DNA of 14,624 bases from JAYFNU01 sp964458545 (lineage in GTDB: Bacteria; Bacillota; Clostridia; Oscillospirales; Ruminococcaceae), in assembly GCA_964458545.1 (NCBI GenBank), contig CAYWJF010000040.1, forward strand, positions 1-14,624, written 5' to 3'. The notes beneath the pieces were generated by a model. That model was not told the DNA's origin. It was given only the letters and a program-made list of their open reading frames with translations, and searched no databases. The position numbers and the translations under genes were made by a program. Positions 7,628 to 13,228 of this stretch are shown piece by piece (within the stretch, counting starts at the first letter, position 1; every line of letters begins with the position of its first letter).

Positions 7628-8794
7628 TTATTCAATTTGAATACTTTTTCCTATATTCTCCTCGCAAAGATACTCAAGTGAGAGCGAGTACTCGCCGTTT
7701 CTCGACACAAAAGCCTCTGTGCGGTTTAGTATCCGTCTTCCGATAAGCTCCTTTTGCTCATATTCCTTCTGCATTTCCATTAGAATAAGCCTCGCTTTGT
7801 CCTCGTTCAGGGTTAATGTTCTCGTCTGCATCTCTTCATATTCACTTACCACCCTGCTTGCGGGGAGCGTCACACCGAAAAGACTATAGGGCACCTCATA
7901 GCTTAGAAGCTCAAAATCAAAAAACGGGTTTTTCTTAAGGGTTACGGGAAACTGCTTTTCTAATATTTTCAGCTGTCGCTCTGTGTGGGTTCTCCCCGTT
8001 TTTTCGCGAAAGGTGTACTCTCTTTGCACGGTAAGCTCGGTATTGTAAACGGTATACGCAATAACGTCCGCAATTACGTTTCCCGTCCACGAGCCTTCGA
8101 TATAGTACGGCGCCACGGCGACAAGCACCTGACCTTCCACCACTACGTCGCCTGACGCGACAAGCGCCTCACCGCTTATGACATCTACGCTTTTTATCTG
8201 GGCGTTGCGCCGCGCAACAATCGCCTCGTTCCCCCGCTCCTCCTTATTCTCAACAACGGTTTTATCCCAAAGCATTATCTCCGCTTCGCCGTAGGTCAAA
8301 TTTACCGTCATCCACGAAAGCTCAGGAATATCAAGCAGCACGTTCTGTTTTAAATAACCGATATCAACAAGCCCACGAAGCATACCGACCCTTAATCCGT
8401 GCTCGTTAAGCGCCGCTTCTATTCGCCCCTTTGAAACGGCGCTATTTCCCGTAACTCTAATTGAAAACACCGTTTCGCCGAGTATAAACAGTGTAAGAAC
8501 AAGCGTCACAAGCCCACAGATAACGGCGGGCTTATGCTTTATGCCAAGGAAGTAGAATGGCGCGCCGCGCTTGGTTTGTAGCTTTGTTTTACATCCACAG
8601 CGCTTTGCCGTTCTCGCAATATATTTATAGTCGCGCGCTATTGCAGAAAAAAACAGGGTATCGCTCTTCTTTTTAACGGAAAAAATCTCATAGCCGTTCT
8701 TCAAAAGCTCAGACAGAAGCCTGCTTACCCCTTTGCCCGTACAGACAACTGAAACTACGCCAAAGAGATATCGAAAAAGGTAGCGTATCAGCAT
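7628..8794 (-). CDS. yqfD: Sporulation protein YqfD
   Basis: This 388-residue protein matches YqfD, a membrane protein needed late in sporulation whose exact role is unclear. It has an N-terminal cytoplasmic region of about 88 residues, one transmembrane segment at about 89-110, and a large extracytoplasmic part. The FSIRVTGNSAVSKGRI stretch (110-125) and the YGEAEIMLWDK region (168-178) resemble the family. The gene partner fits: yqfC lies directly upstream with a 7 nt overlap (bases 8788-8794), as in other spore formers, and phoH follows. In B. subtilis the yqfCD pair is transcribed in the mother cell by sigma-E; I cannot confirm that from this sequence. Confidence 0.9.
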   Translation of the reverse strand: MLIRYLFRYLFGVVSVVCTGKGVSRLLSELLKNGYEIFSVKKKSDTLFFSAIARDYKYIARTAKRCGCKTKLQTKRGAPFYFLGIKHKPAVICGLVTLVLTLFILGETVFSIRVTGNSAVSKGRIEAALNEHGLRVGMLRGLVDIGYLKQNVLLDIPELSWMTVNLTYGEAEIMLWDKTVVENKEERGNEAIVARRNAQIKSVDVISGEALVASGDVVVEGQVLVAVAPYYIEGSWTGNVIADVIAYTVYNTELTVQREYTFREKTGRTHTERQLKILEKQFPVTLKKNPFFDFELLSYEVPYSLFGVTLPASRVVSEYEEMQTRTLTLNEDKARLILMEMQKEYEQKELIGRRILNRTEAFVSRNGEYSLSLEYLCEENIGKSIQIE

Positions 8795-9093
8795 TCACCC
8801 GCCGCCTTTCTGTCCAGCGTAACGGCGGAGACCGCGCCGTTTACGCAAAGCCCGCTTTTTGAAAGGCTTTCTATCACTAATTCTTTTCCGAAAAGCCCTA
8901 TCGTAAATTCGCCCATATCCAGAACTATCTTGCTTTCGTCTACCGCTATAATACCGAGACAGTTTTCAACAATTACCTCGTCACAGCCGCATATATGCAC
9001 CGAGGGCAGGCTTATAAAAGCGTCCGCGGGATAGTCGATACTATCGGCAAACGCTCGCACGCCCTTTTCAAATCTTTTCTTTGTACGCCTCAT
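8788..9093 (-). CDS. yqfC: Sporulation protein YqfC
   Basis: The protein has 101 residues from the ATG at 9093, close to the usual YqfC/YabP-family size of about 90-100. The N-terminus is basic (MRRTKKRFEKG), followed by an alternating beta-type region: SLPSVHICG, EVIVENCLGIIAVDESKIVLDMG and LVIESLS. It is named YqfC from this pattern and from its place directly before yqfD, overlapping it by 7 nt. The frame stays open upstream to a TTG at 9168, but that extension would overlap the divergent ylbJ start and has no ribosome binding site. The site before 9093 is also weak (GAGTG), so the start is the least certain part. Confidence 0.82.
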   Translation of the reverse strand: MRRTKKRFEKGVRAFADSIDYPADAFISLPSVHICGCDEVIVENCLGIIAVDESKIVLDMGEFTIGLFGKELVIESLSKSGLCVNGAVSAVTLDRKAAGEC

Positions 9094-9120
9094 ATATTCA
9101 CTCGCAATAAAATATATATT
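9092..9120 (+). promoter_or_regulatory. Possible sigma-E-type promoter for ylbJ
   Basis: ATATATT (9092-9098) is followed after 14 nt by TATATATT (9113-9120). Against the published sigma-E pattern (kmATATT, 13-15 nt, CATACAmT) the -35 fits well and the -10 matches about 6 of 8 positions. B. subtilis ylbJ belongs to the sigma-E regulon. The region is AT-rich and such matches arise by chance. Confidence 0.3.
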
Positions 9121-9152
9121 TTTATCGGCTACAAGCCTTTTCGGAGAATTAT

Positions 9153-10211
9153 ATGTACATTTCAGCAAAAATAGCCCGAGGAAAACTCTTCGCGAAGCTT
9201 ATACTCTCTCTTTGCTTCACTCTTTTTATAATTCTTTTTCCCGAAATCTCGCGTAAAGGCGTCGCGGACGGCATCTCGCTTTGCCTTAATCTTCTTATAC
9301 CGTCACTGTTTCCTTTCTTTTTTATCTTCGATTATCTCTATGGGTTGCTTATCCCGACGCTACGCAATAAAAAGCGATGGCTTAGCTTGCTTATCACCTT
9401 CATCTTTGCGCTTGTCGGCGGCTTTCCTATGGGCGCAAAGCTGCTATCAAGTCTCGAGCGCTCAGGAATAGTCAGTAAGAAGCGTGCTTCCTTTCTCCTT
9501 TGCGGTCTTGTAAACGCAGGGCCCGCTTACCTTATTACAGGCGTTGGACTTTCCTTATTTAATAATGTAAGCGCCGGCGTTTTTCTCTTTATAGCGCTGT
9601 CACTTTCCTCCCTTTTGCTCTTCATTGCGGCTCTTATATTTACAAAAATAGATTATGCTGCAAGCGTTGGGCGTTCCGAAAAAGAGGATGTCGCGTCCTT
9701 CTCCTCGTCGCTCAGCTTCGCGCTCAGCGCGACGGCGAGGCTTTGCTCTTACGTTACCGTCTTTTCGGTTATTGTCGCGATAGCGCGCTTCTCGCTTGAA
9801 GCTTTAAATATAACGGGAGCTCTCCCACTCTGGGGCGTAAGCGCGTTTCTTGAGGTCTCCTCGGCGTGCTCGCTCGCAAGCGGTACGGGCTCAACGCTTG
9901 GGCTCTACTTGTGTCTTTCGGCGGTCTCGCTTTGTGGTCTCTCGGTCACACTACAGATTAGCTCCTTCGTAAAGCCACAAGGAATATCACTCGCGCCCTT
10001 TCTTCTCTCCCGTCCGCTTCACCTTCTCTTATCTGTAGGGGCAATGCGGCTTTTGTGCTCTCTTTTTCCGACAGCAAAGCCCGTCTTTTTTACAGCTGGC
10101 GAAACTACTGTATTTGTGTTTACCGCCGCGCCCGCCGTTTCGCTCTTTCTTTTTTTAACCGCGTTAATTTTTGTAGCGGGCAGCAAAGAATTTTCTTTGT
10201 TTACTAATTAG
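9153..10211 (+). CDS. ylbJ: Sporulation integral membrane protein YlbJ
   Basis: This is a 352-residue polytopic membrane protein with about eight hydrophobic segments (for example 14-30, 42-68, 77-95, 141-163 and 325-345). It carries nucleoside-recognition/gate-type motifs: ISLCLNLLIPSLFPFFF (41-57), GGFPMGAKLLSSL (89-101) and NAGPAYLITGVG (121-132). This combination is typical of YlbJ, which is needed for spore cortex formation. The start ATG has a GGAG site with 6 nt spacing (9143-9146). It diverges from yqfC, another sporulation gene, across only 59 nt. The related SpmA/SpmB proteins share the gate domain and are the main alternative, but the length and motif spacing suit YlbJ better. Confidence 0.8.
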   Translation: MYISAKIARGKLFAKLILSLCFTLFIILFPEISRKGVADGISLCLNLLIPSLFPFFFIFDYLYGLLIPTLRNKKRWLSLLITFIFALVGGFPMGAKLLSSLERSGIVSKKRASFLLCGLVNAGPAYLITGVGLSLFNNVSAGVFLFIALSLSSLLLFIAALIFTKIDYAASVGRSEKEDVASFSSSLSFALSATARLCSYVTVFSVIVAIARFSLEALNITGALPLWGVSAFLEVSSACSLASGTGSTLGLYLCLSAVSLCGLSVTLQISSFVKPQGISLAPFLLSRPLHLLLSVGAMRLLCSLFPTAKPVFFTAGETTVFVFTAAPAVSLFLFLTALIFVAGSKEFSLFTN

Positions 10212-10228
10212 CCGTTTTGTATTATAAT
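10200..10228 (+). promoter_or_regulatory. Sigma-A-type promoter for the four-cysteine protein
   Basis: TTTACT (10200-10205, four of six consensus bases) is followed by a 17 nt spacer and a perfect TATAAT (10223-10228). The -35 lies inside the last codons of ylbJ. Transcription would begin near 10235, about 28 nt before the ATG at 10263. Confidence 0.6.
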
Positions 10229-10262
10229 TACCTAAACAAAACTTGTGGTTAACGGAGCGACT

Positions 10263-10478
10263 ATGAAAGCACAACTTTTCGGAGATAATATTGTTCCCGC
10301 CTGCGAATACTGTGAGCGCGGAACAAAAACAAAAGACGGCACTATGATAGATTGCGAGCGCGAGGGCGTAGTTTCGCCTTATTTTCGTTGCAAACGTTTT
10401 ATCTATTCGCCGATAAAGCGTGTACCGAAGCTTTCGCCAAAGATGAAAAGCTTTACAATGAAGGATTTTTCGCTGTAA
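10263..10478 (+). CDS. Small four-cysteine protein (putative zinc- or metal-binding), function unknown
   Basis: The protein has 71 residues from the ATG at 10263, which has a GGAG site 5 nt upstream. An in-frame GTG at 10245 has no such site. Four cysteines (C14, C17, C31, C43; spacing CX2C-X13-C-X11-C) could form one metal site. The conserved-looking core is PACEYCERG, then DCEREGVVSPYFRCKRFIYSP, ending in a basic tail (IKRVPKLSPKMK). I have the impression that similar small proteins with a CX2C and a CxxFxYxPxKRxP end occur widely in Clostridia without known function, but I cannot check this. It is monocistronic, with its own promoter and a strong terminator, so it is probably expressed in growing cells. 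Confidence 0.78.
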   Translation: MKAQLFGDNIVPACEYCERGTKTKDGTMIDCEREGVVSPYFRCKRFIYSPIKRVPKLSPKMKSFTMKDFSL

Positions 10479-10483
10479 ACAAC

Positions 10484-10513
10484 AAAGCTCTCCGTGAGGA
10501 GAGCTTTTTCTTT
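10484..10513 (+). terminator. Rho-independent terminator after the four-cysteine gene
   Basis: The stem AAAGCTCTCC / GGAGAGCTTT (10484-10493 and 10498-10507) is a perfect 10 bp with a GTGA loop, followed by TTTTTCTTT. It begins 5 nt after the stop codon. On the other strand the stem is followed by GTTGTTT, so it may also stop transcripts from the right. Confidence 0.92.
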
Positions 10514-10518
10514 AATAT

Positions 10519-10543
10519 ACAGCCGCGAAAACGCGGCTGTTTT
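10519..10543. terminator. GC-rich hairpin, second terminator or end of the small minus-strand transcript
   Basis: ACAGCCGCG / CGCGGCTGT (10519-10527 and 10532-10540) is a perfect 9 bp stem with an AAAA loop, followed on the plus strand by TTTT. It may back up the terminator just upstream. Read on the minus strand it lies about 30 nt after the stop codon of the 15-codon frame, but lacks a clear U-tract there. Confidence 0.5.
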
Positions 10544-10569
10544 AAATCGGCGCGGAGTTAACCGTACCG

Positions 10570-10617
10570 TTACATCGAAGTAAGCCGCGAATAGCGACTT
10601 AAAAATTTAAAGGTCAT
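10570..10617 (-). CDS. Possible 15-residue peptide gene
   Basis: A minus-strand reading frame encodes MTFKFLSRYSRLTSM. It starts at an ATG with an ideal AAAGGAGG site (10626-10633) and 8 nt spacing, and a good promoter lies just upstream (10641-10670). The peptide is basic (one Lys, two Arg), has no acidic residue, and shows no long hydrophobic segment or known family. Within the frame the RNA can fold (AAGTCGC / GCGGCTT, 7 bp with one G-U pair). No gene follows on this strand before the convergent terminators, so it is not an obvious leader of a downstream gene. It may be a genuine short peptide, a small RNA whose frame is incidental, or a remnant of a lost gene. Confidence 0.4.
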   Translation of the reverse strand: MTFKFLSRYSRLTSM

Positions 10618-10640
10618 ATTTGCGGCCTCCTTTCGTGAAG

Positions 10641-10670
10641 ATTATACCACGTTTCACATCAGCGAGACAA
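10641..10670 (-). promoter_or_regulatory. Strong minus-strand promoter for the 15-codon frame
   Basis: On the minus strand TTGTCT (10665-10670) is followed by 18 nt and TATAAT (10641-10646), with an extended TGG (10647-10649) before the -10. Transcription would begin near 10634, just ahead of the AAAGGAGG site. Confidence 0.6.
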
Positions 10671-10690
10671 TATGAAAAAAACAAAATGAC

Positions 10691-10726
10691 AAATAAAAAG
10701 CGCCCTTACTCTTGCAAGGACGCTTT
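10691..10726 (-). terminator. Rho-independent terminator on the recombinase strand
   Basis: Read on the minus strand, AAAGCGTCCTT and AAGGGCGCTTT form an 11 bp stem with one G-U pair and an 8 nt loop (GCAAGAGT), followed by TTTTTATTTG. It lies about 190 nt after the recombinase-like gene and just upstream of the next minus-strand promoter. Confidence 0.85.
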
Positions 10727-10743
10727 AAAATTTATTAACTTTC

Positions 10744-10897
10744 TCTGCTTTCGGGAACCGACGCCAAGCGCCAGAAGCGCATATTGCGCGTTGCGTAATT
10801 ATTGCTTCTTGGCGCTTAACACCGATTCTGGGATGAAAAATGAAAGCAGACAGAACGACAGCTTGGGAGGGCTGCCGATTGTTCTCAGTTTATCGGC
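10744..10897. other. Highly structured 154-nt segment downstream of the recombinase-like gene
   Basis: Nested and serial inverted repeats fill this stretch. An outer stem pairs TCTGCTTTC (10744-10752) with GAAAGCAGA (10842-10850). Inside it AAGCGCCA-GAAGC (about 10766-10778) pairs with GCTTCTTGGCGCTT (about 10804-10817) with a single bulged base. Further hairpins are CAGC / GCTG (about 10859-10874) and GCCGAT / ATCGGC (10874-10879 and 10892-10897). No convincing reading frame crosses it. It may be a structured 3' untranslated region, a small RNA, or the remains of a recombination or repeat element. Confidence 0.45.
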
Positions 10898-10915
10898 TCT
10901 ATTAGCGGTTTGCCT

Positions 10916-11362
10916 TTATATTGCCTCGCACAGCGCGGCATCCGCAAAGGATATGGCAGAAAAGATTTTTTCTTCCTTTTCTCTATGCCGTATCACCTCG
11001 GCGAAGGCGCATTCCGCCGCAAGTTTAATGTATGCCACAGGTATGTTCGGGTTAATTCTTGTATCCAGCCATGTTGTATCAAGTACTACTATATTCGTTT
11101 CTTTTTCCTGCGTAATTGTTTTCCACACCTTAACAATTTCGCTCACGTTAAGACCTAAGCGGTCCGCGCTGGATACGTATAAAGTATCTCCGGGCTTAAA
11201 ACTCTCGATAAGCTTTTCAAACGCGGGCCTTCCTGATTGCCCGCTTACTACGCTTTTTTCAATAGTAATTCTTTCGCTCGGCAGTACGCAGTTCATGGCT
11301 TTCCTTGCCTCTTCGTCACGCCCTTCTGCCGCGCAACGACTGAGATAGCCATATTCTGACAC
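10916..11362 (-). CDS. Stand-alone serine-recombinase catalytic-domain protein, degenerate
   Basis: The protein has 148 residues from the GTG at 11362, chosen because AAGGAGG lies 8 nt upstream; a GTG at 11371 would abut that site. It aligns with the resolvase/invertase catalytic domain: YGYLS with the nucleophile-position serine at S8, SGQSGRPAFEKL with the conserved arginine at R45, GDTLYVSSADRLGLN with D67 and R68, then VVLDTTWLDTR and a long helix with AFAEVIRHREKEEK. Two catalytic arginines are replaced: Y6 stands where YxRVS has Arg, and L71 where DRLGR has Arg. The protein ends within the linker helix and has no helix-turn-helix DNA-binding domain. It is probably not an active recombinase. 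It may be a decayed remnant or a domain reused for dimerisation or regulation. It diverges from the helix-turn-helix gene, and its leader would be about 120 nt. Confidence 0.75.
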   Translation of the reverse strand: MSEYGYLSRCAAEGRDEEARKAMNCVLPSERITIEKSVVSGQSGRPAFEKLIESFKPGDTLYVSSADRLGLNVSEIVKVWKTITQEKETNIVVLDTTWLDTRINPNIPVAYIKLAAECAFAEVIRHREKEEKIFSAISFADAALCEAI

Positions 11363-11389
11363 GATTTGCACCTCCTTCTTCGGTGTGTG

Positions 11390-11405
11390 GCGTCGTTTCC
11401 GACGC
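11390..11405 (-). promoter_or_regulatory. Hairpin in the leader of the recombinase-like gene
   Basis: GCGTCG (11390-11395) and CGACGC (11400-11405) form a 6 bp stem with a 4 nt loop, about 13 nt upstream of the AAGGAGG site. It could affect translation initiation. A second weak stem (ACAG / CTGT, about 11458-11472) lies farther up the same leader. No known riboswitch was recognised. Confidence 0.3.
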
Positions 11406-11491
11406 AGCCTTTTGTGAATCTAACTTTTCAATTTCTATTTCATTTCTACCCTTATCGACAGCTTTGAACTGTTTTCTTGGGGAGTACCTAT

Positions 11492-11521
11492 ATTTTACCT
11501 AAACCGAACCACCTGTTTCAA
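11492..11521 (-). promoter_or_regulatory. Sigma-A-type promoter for the recombinase-like gene
   Basis: On the minus strand TTGAAA (11516-11521, five of six) is followed by 18 nt and TAAAAT (11492-11497, five of six). Transcription would begin near 11485. Confidence 0.5.
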
Positions 11522-11530
11522 TAGTTTCGC

Positions 11531-11546
11531 TTACCACTTTGGGTAA
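11531..11546. promoter_or_regulatory. Candidate operator between divergent promoters
   Basis: TTACC-ACTTTG-GGTAA is a perfect 5 bp inverted repeat with a 6 nt centre. It lies between the leftward -35 (11516-11521) and the rightward -35 (11566-11571). Related TTACC/GGTTAA pieces recur nearby (about 11495-11499 and 11572-11577). It is a plausible site for the divergent helix-turn-helix protein, by inference from position only. Confidence 0.35.
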
Positions 11547-11565
11547 TTTCGATTTCCTTTTTGCC

Positions 11566-11594
11566 TTGTTTTGGTTAATCGGTTGTGATATTAT
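11566..11594 (+). promoter_or_regulatory. Extended -10 promoter for the helix-turn-helix gene
   Basis: TTGTTT (11566-11571), 17 nt spacer, then TATTAT (11589-11594) with an extended TGA (11586-11588). Transcription would begin near 11601, which favours the ATG at 11623 over the in-frame GTG at 11605. Confidence 0.55.
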
Positions 11595-11622
11595 GTAATT
11601 AACAGTGAAGAAAGGGAGAATT

Positions 11623-13182
11623 ATGGAGTTTTCTGAAAAGCTAAATTACCTGTTTGAGCTATCGCACGCCGAGGGAAAAGAGCTTGCCGCTGAAATGAAT
11701 ATTACTCCGCCACAGATAAGCAAGATGCGAAGCGGCTCCCGTGGTCTACCGAAAGATATCAACTACGCGCGCGTACTCGCGCGGTTTTTCGCGCACCGCT
11801 GCGGAAACGATTATCAGCTTGACGCGATAGCGAAGGCTATGAAGATAGCGCAGGTAAGGAACGTTGACAGCGAGGACGAGCTGACCGATATACTGCTCGA
11901 CTGGCTTTCCGACGAAAACGACCCTGACGACTACGCTACTAAAAAGGCGGACGAATTTTTACAGAAATTCGGCACACTTACGCCTAAGGTGAAGTCCTCT
12001 GTTCCCGTAGACGACACGCGCAACGTTCTTTCCCCCGCCCAAAGTAACTTTTTTGCTTACTATGGCGGCGAGGGACGCCGCCGCGCCGTGCAGACCTTCT
12101 TTAGCTATTTAATACAGCGCACACGCGCTTATACAATAAATATACTTACCGATGAAAACATAGACTGGGTAACCGAGGTTTCAAGCTACTCAAAACAGCT
12201 GCAAGCGTCTATGATGCGTCTGACCGAACAAGGCTGCGTCTTTAGGAGAATATCGGGTCCTATCACCGATATCGACCAAGCCTTCGAGTCGCTTAATCGG
12301 TGGTTTCCGCTTTATATGACGGGAAAGGCAACCTCTTACTATTATAAGCGTATGCGCGACAGTCTTAATAGAATAACCATCTTCAGCGTTCCCGATGTCG
12401 CGGTTCTCTTCTCCTTTTCCGTAGGACGGGTATCGTCAGAGGATATGGTAACCTTCTTTACTATTGACGAAAACACCGTTAACCGACTTTCCGCGGAATT
12501 TGACAGATATCTTTCGGTATGTGAGCCGATAATGAACTCTTTTAGAATGGAGGAGACCGCTACTCATTTCTATGAGTGCATGGTTGATTACGAAGCTTGC
12601 AAGGGAAGCTGTATTCAAAAAAGTAACTCGCTTTCGCTTGTTACCCTCCCGTGGGACGTGGCAACCTCGCTCAACTTCGGGCGCGACGAGGAGAAAGCAA
12701 AGGAATTCCTCAACTTCTTCGCGCGGCGGCACAAGCAGTTTCAGTCCAACCTTGCTTCTCACCAAGTAACAGATATTATTCGCTTGGCGGATATCAACGA
12801 TATTCTTAACGGAAAGGTTCCCATCTCTGCTGTATGCCTTGCCTTCGGAAGACCGCTATACTATACGCCAACCGCCTATCTTCTTCACCTTCAGAATATT
12901 CTGTATATTTTGAAGCACAACCCAAACTACAACGTAGTGCTTCGCTCCGCACAAAACAAGGATGTTTCCATAGTTTACGTCAAGGAGGGCTTTAGAGTAA
13001 TACTTGCGCGTGAGGTATATCCTTTTTCTGTTTTCGAGGTTTCCGAGCGCTTTTTAGTGGACGCCTTCGCTGAGTACCTTAGACGACTTGTTCCGACGGA
13101 ACAGAATAGACGAGCAGTGATAAAAGAAATTGAGGCGTTAATTGAGCAGCTTATTATCTGCCAATCACCAGAAGATGAATAA
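11623..13182 (+). CDS. Large helix-turn-helix regulator-like protein of unknown function
   Basis: The protein has 519 residues from the ATG at 11623 (AAAGGGAG site, 4 nt spacing). Residues about 5-60 look like an XRE/Cro-type DNA-binding domain: GKELAAEMNITPPQISKMRSG (18-38) reads as helix, turn and recognition helix, followed by a helical segment to about 120. The remaining 400 residues match no family I can name. A segment at about 170-265 (NILTDENIDW, EQGCVFRRISG, then ITIFSVPDVAVLFSFSVG) alternates strands and helices in a way that recalls PLD-like or TrmB-type effector domains, but no HKD motif is present. No membrane segment or enzyme motif is evident. It diverges from the recombinase-like gene and ends at a bidirectional terminator, so it is monocistronic. 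It is most likely a ligand- or stress-responsive regulator. Confidence 0.72.
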   Translation: MEFSEKLNYLFELSHAEGKELAAEMNITPPQISKMRSGSRGLPKDINYARVLARFFAHRCGNDYQLDAIAKAMKIAQVRNVDSEDELTDILLDWLSDENDPDDYATKKADEFLQKFGTLTPKVKSSVPVDDTRNVLSPAQSNFFAYYGGEGRRRAVQTFFSYLIQRTRAYTINILTDENIDWVTEVSSYSKQLQASMMRLTEQGCVFRRISGPITDIDQAFESLNRWFPLYMTGKATSYYYKRMRDSLNRITIFSVPDVAVLFSFSVGRVSSEDMVTFFTIDENTVNRLSAEFDRYLSVCEPIMNSFRMEETATHFYECMVDYEACKGSCIQKSNSLSLVTLPWDVATSLNFGRDEEKAKEFLNFFARRHKQFQSNLASHQVTDIIRLADINDILNGKVPISAVCLAFGRPLYYTPTAYLLHLQNILYILKHNPNYNVVLRSAQNKDVSIVYVKEGFRVILAREVYPFSVFEVSERFLVDAFAEYLRRLVPTEQNRRAVIKEIEALIEQLIICQSPEDE

Positions 13183-13184
13183 AC

Positions 13185-13224
13185 AAAAACTCCCGCTGAG
13201 CTAAACTCAGCGGGAGTTTCTTCT
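13185..13224. terminator. Bidirectional terminator between convergent genes
   Basis: AAACTCCCGCTGAG (13187-13200) and CTCAGCGGGAGTTT (13206-13219) form a perfect 14 bp stem with a 5 nt loop. A T-rich tract follows on both strands (TTTCTTCT on plus, TTTTTGTTT on minus). It serves both the helix-turn-helix gene and the SGNH hydrolase gene. Confidence 0.95.
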
Positions 13225-13228
13225 ATTG

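Noticed and set aside
9094..9168. N-terminal extension of yqfC to a TTG at 9168
   Set aside because: There is no ribosome binding site, it overlaps the divergent ylbJ start, and the resulting 126 residues would exceed the usual YqfC length.
10744..10850. Integron attC-like site
   Set aside because: The hairpin has a bulged base and one side contains GCTTAAC, which fits RYYYAAC, but no matching GTTRRRY core is found at the other end, and no integron integrase or cassette is nearby.
10850..10918. Readthrough after the recombinase stop that contains GSPPKL, resembling the GRPPKL hinge of full-length recombinases
   Set aside because: The similarity is a few residues only, the frame stops again soon after without a helix-turn-helix, and no single frameshift or nonsense change would restore one.
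10620..11348. Plus-strand open frame of 242 codons across the structured region and the recombinase-like gene
   Set aside because: It is antisense to the recombinase-like gene, has no ribosome binding site, and its start is the reverse of the small peptide gene's ribosome binding region. The minus-strand frame has a recognisable protein family.
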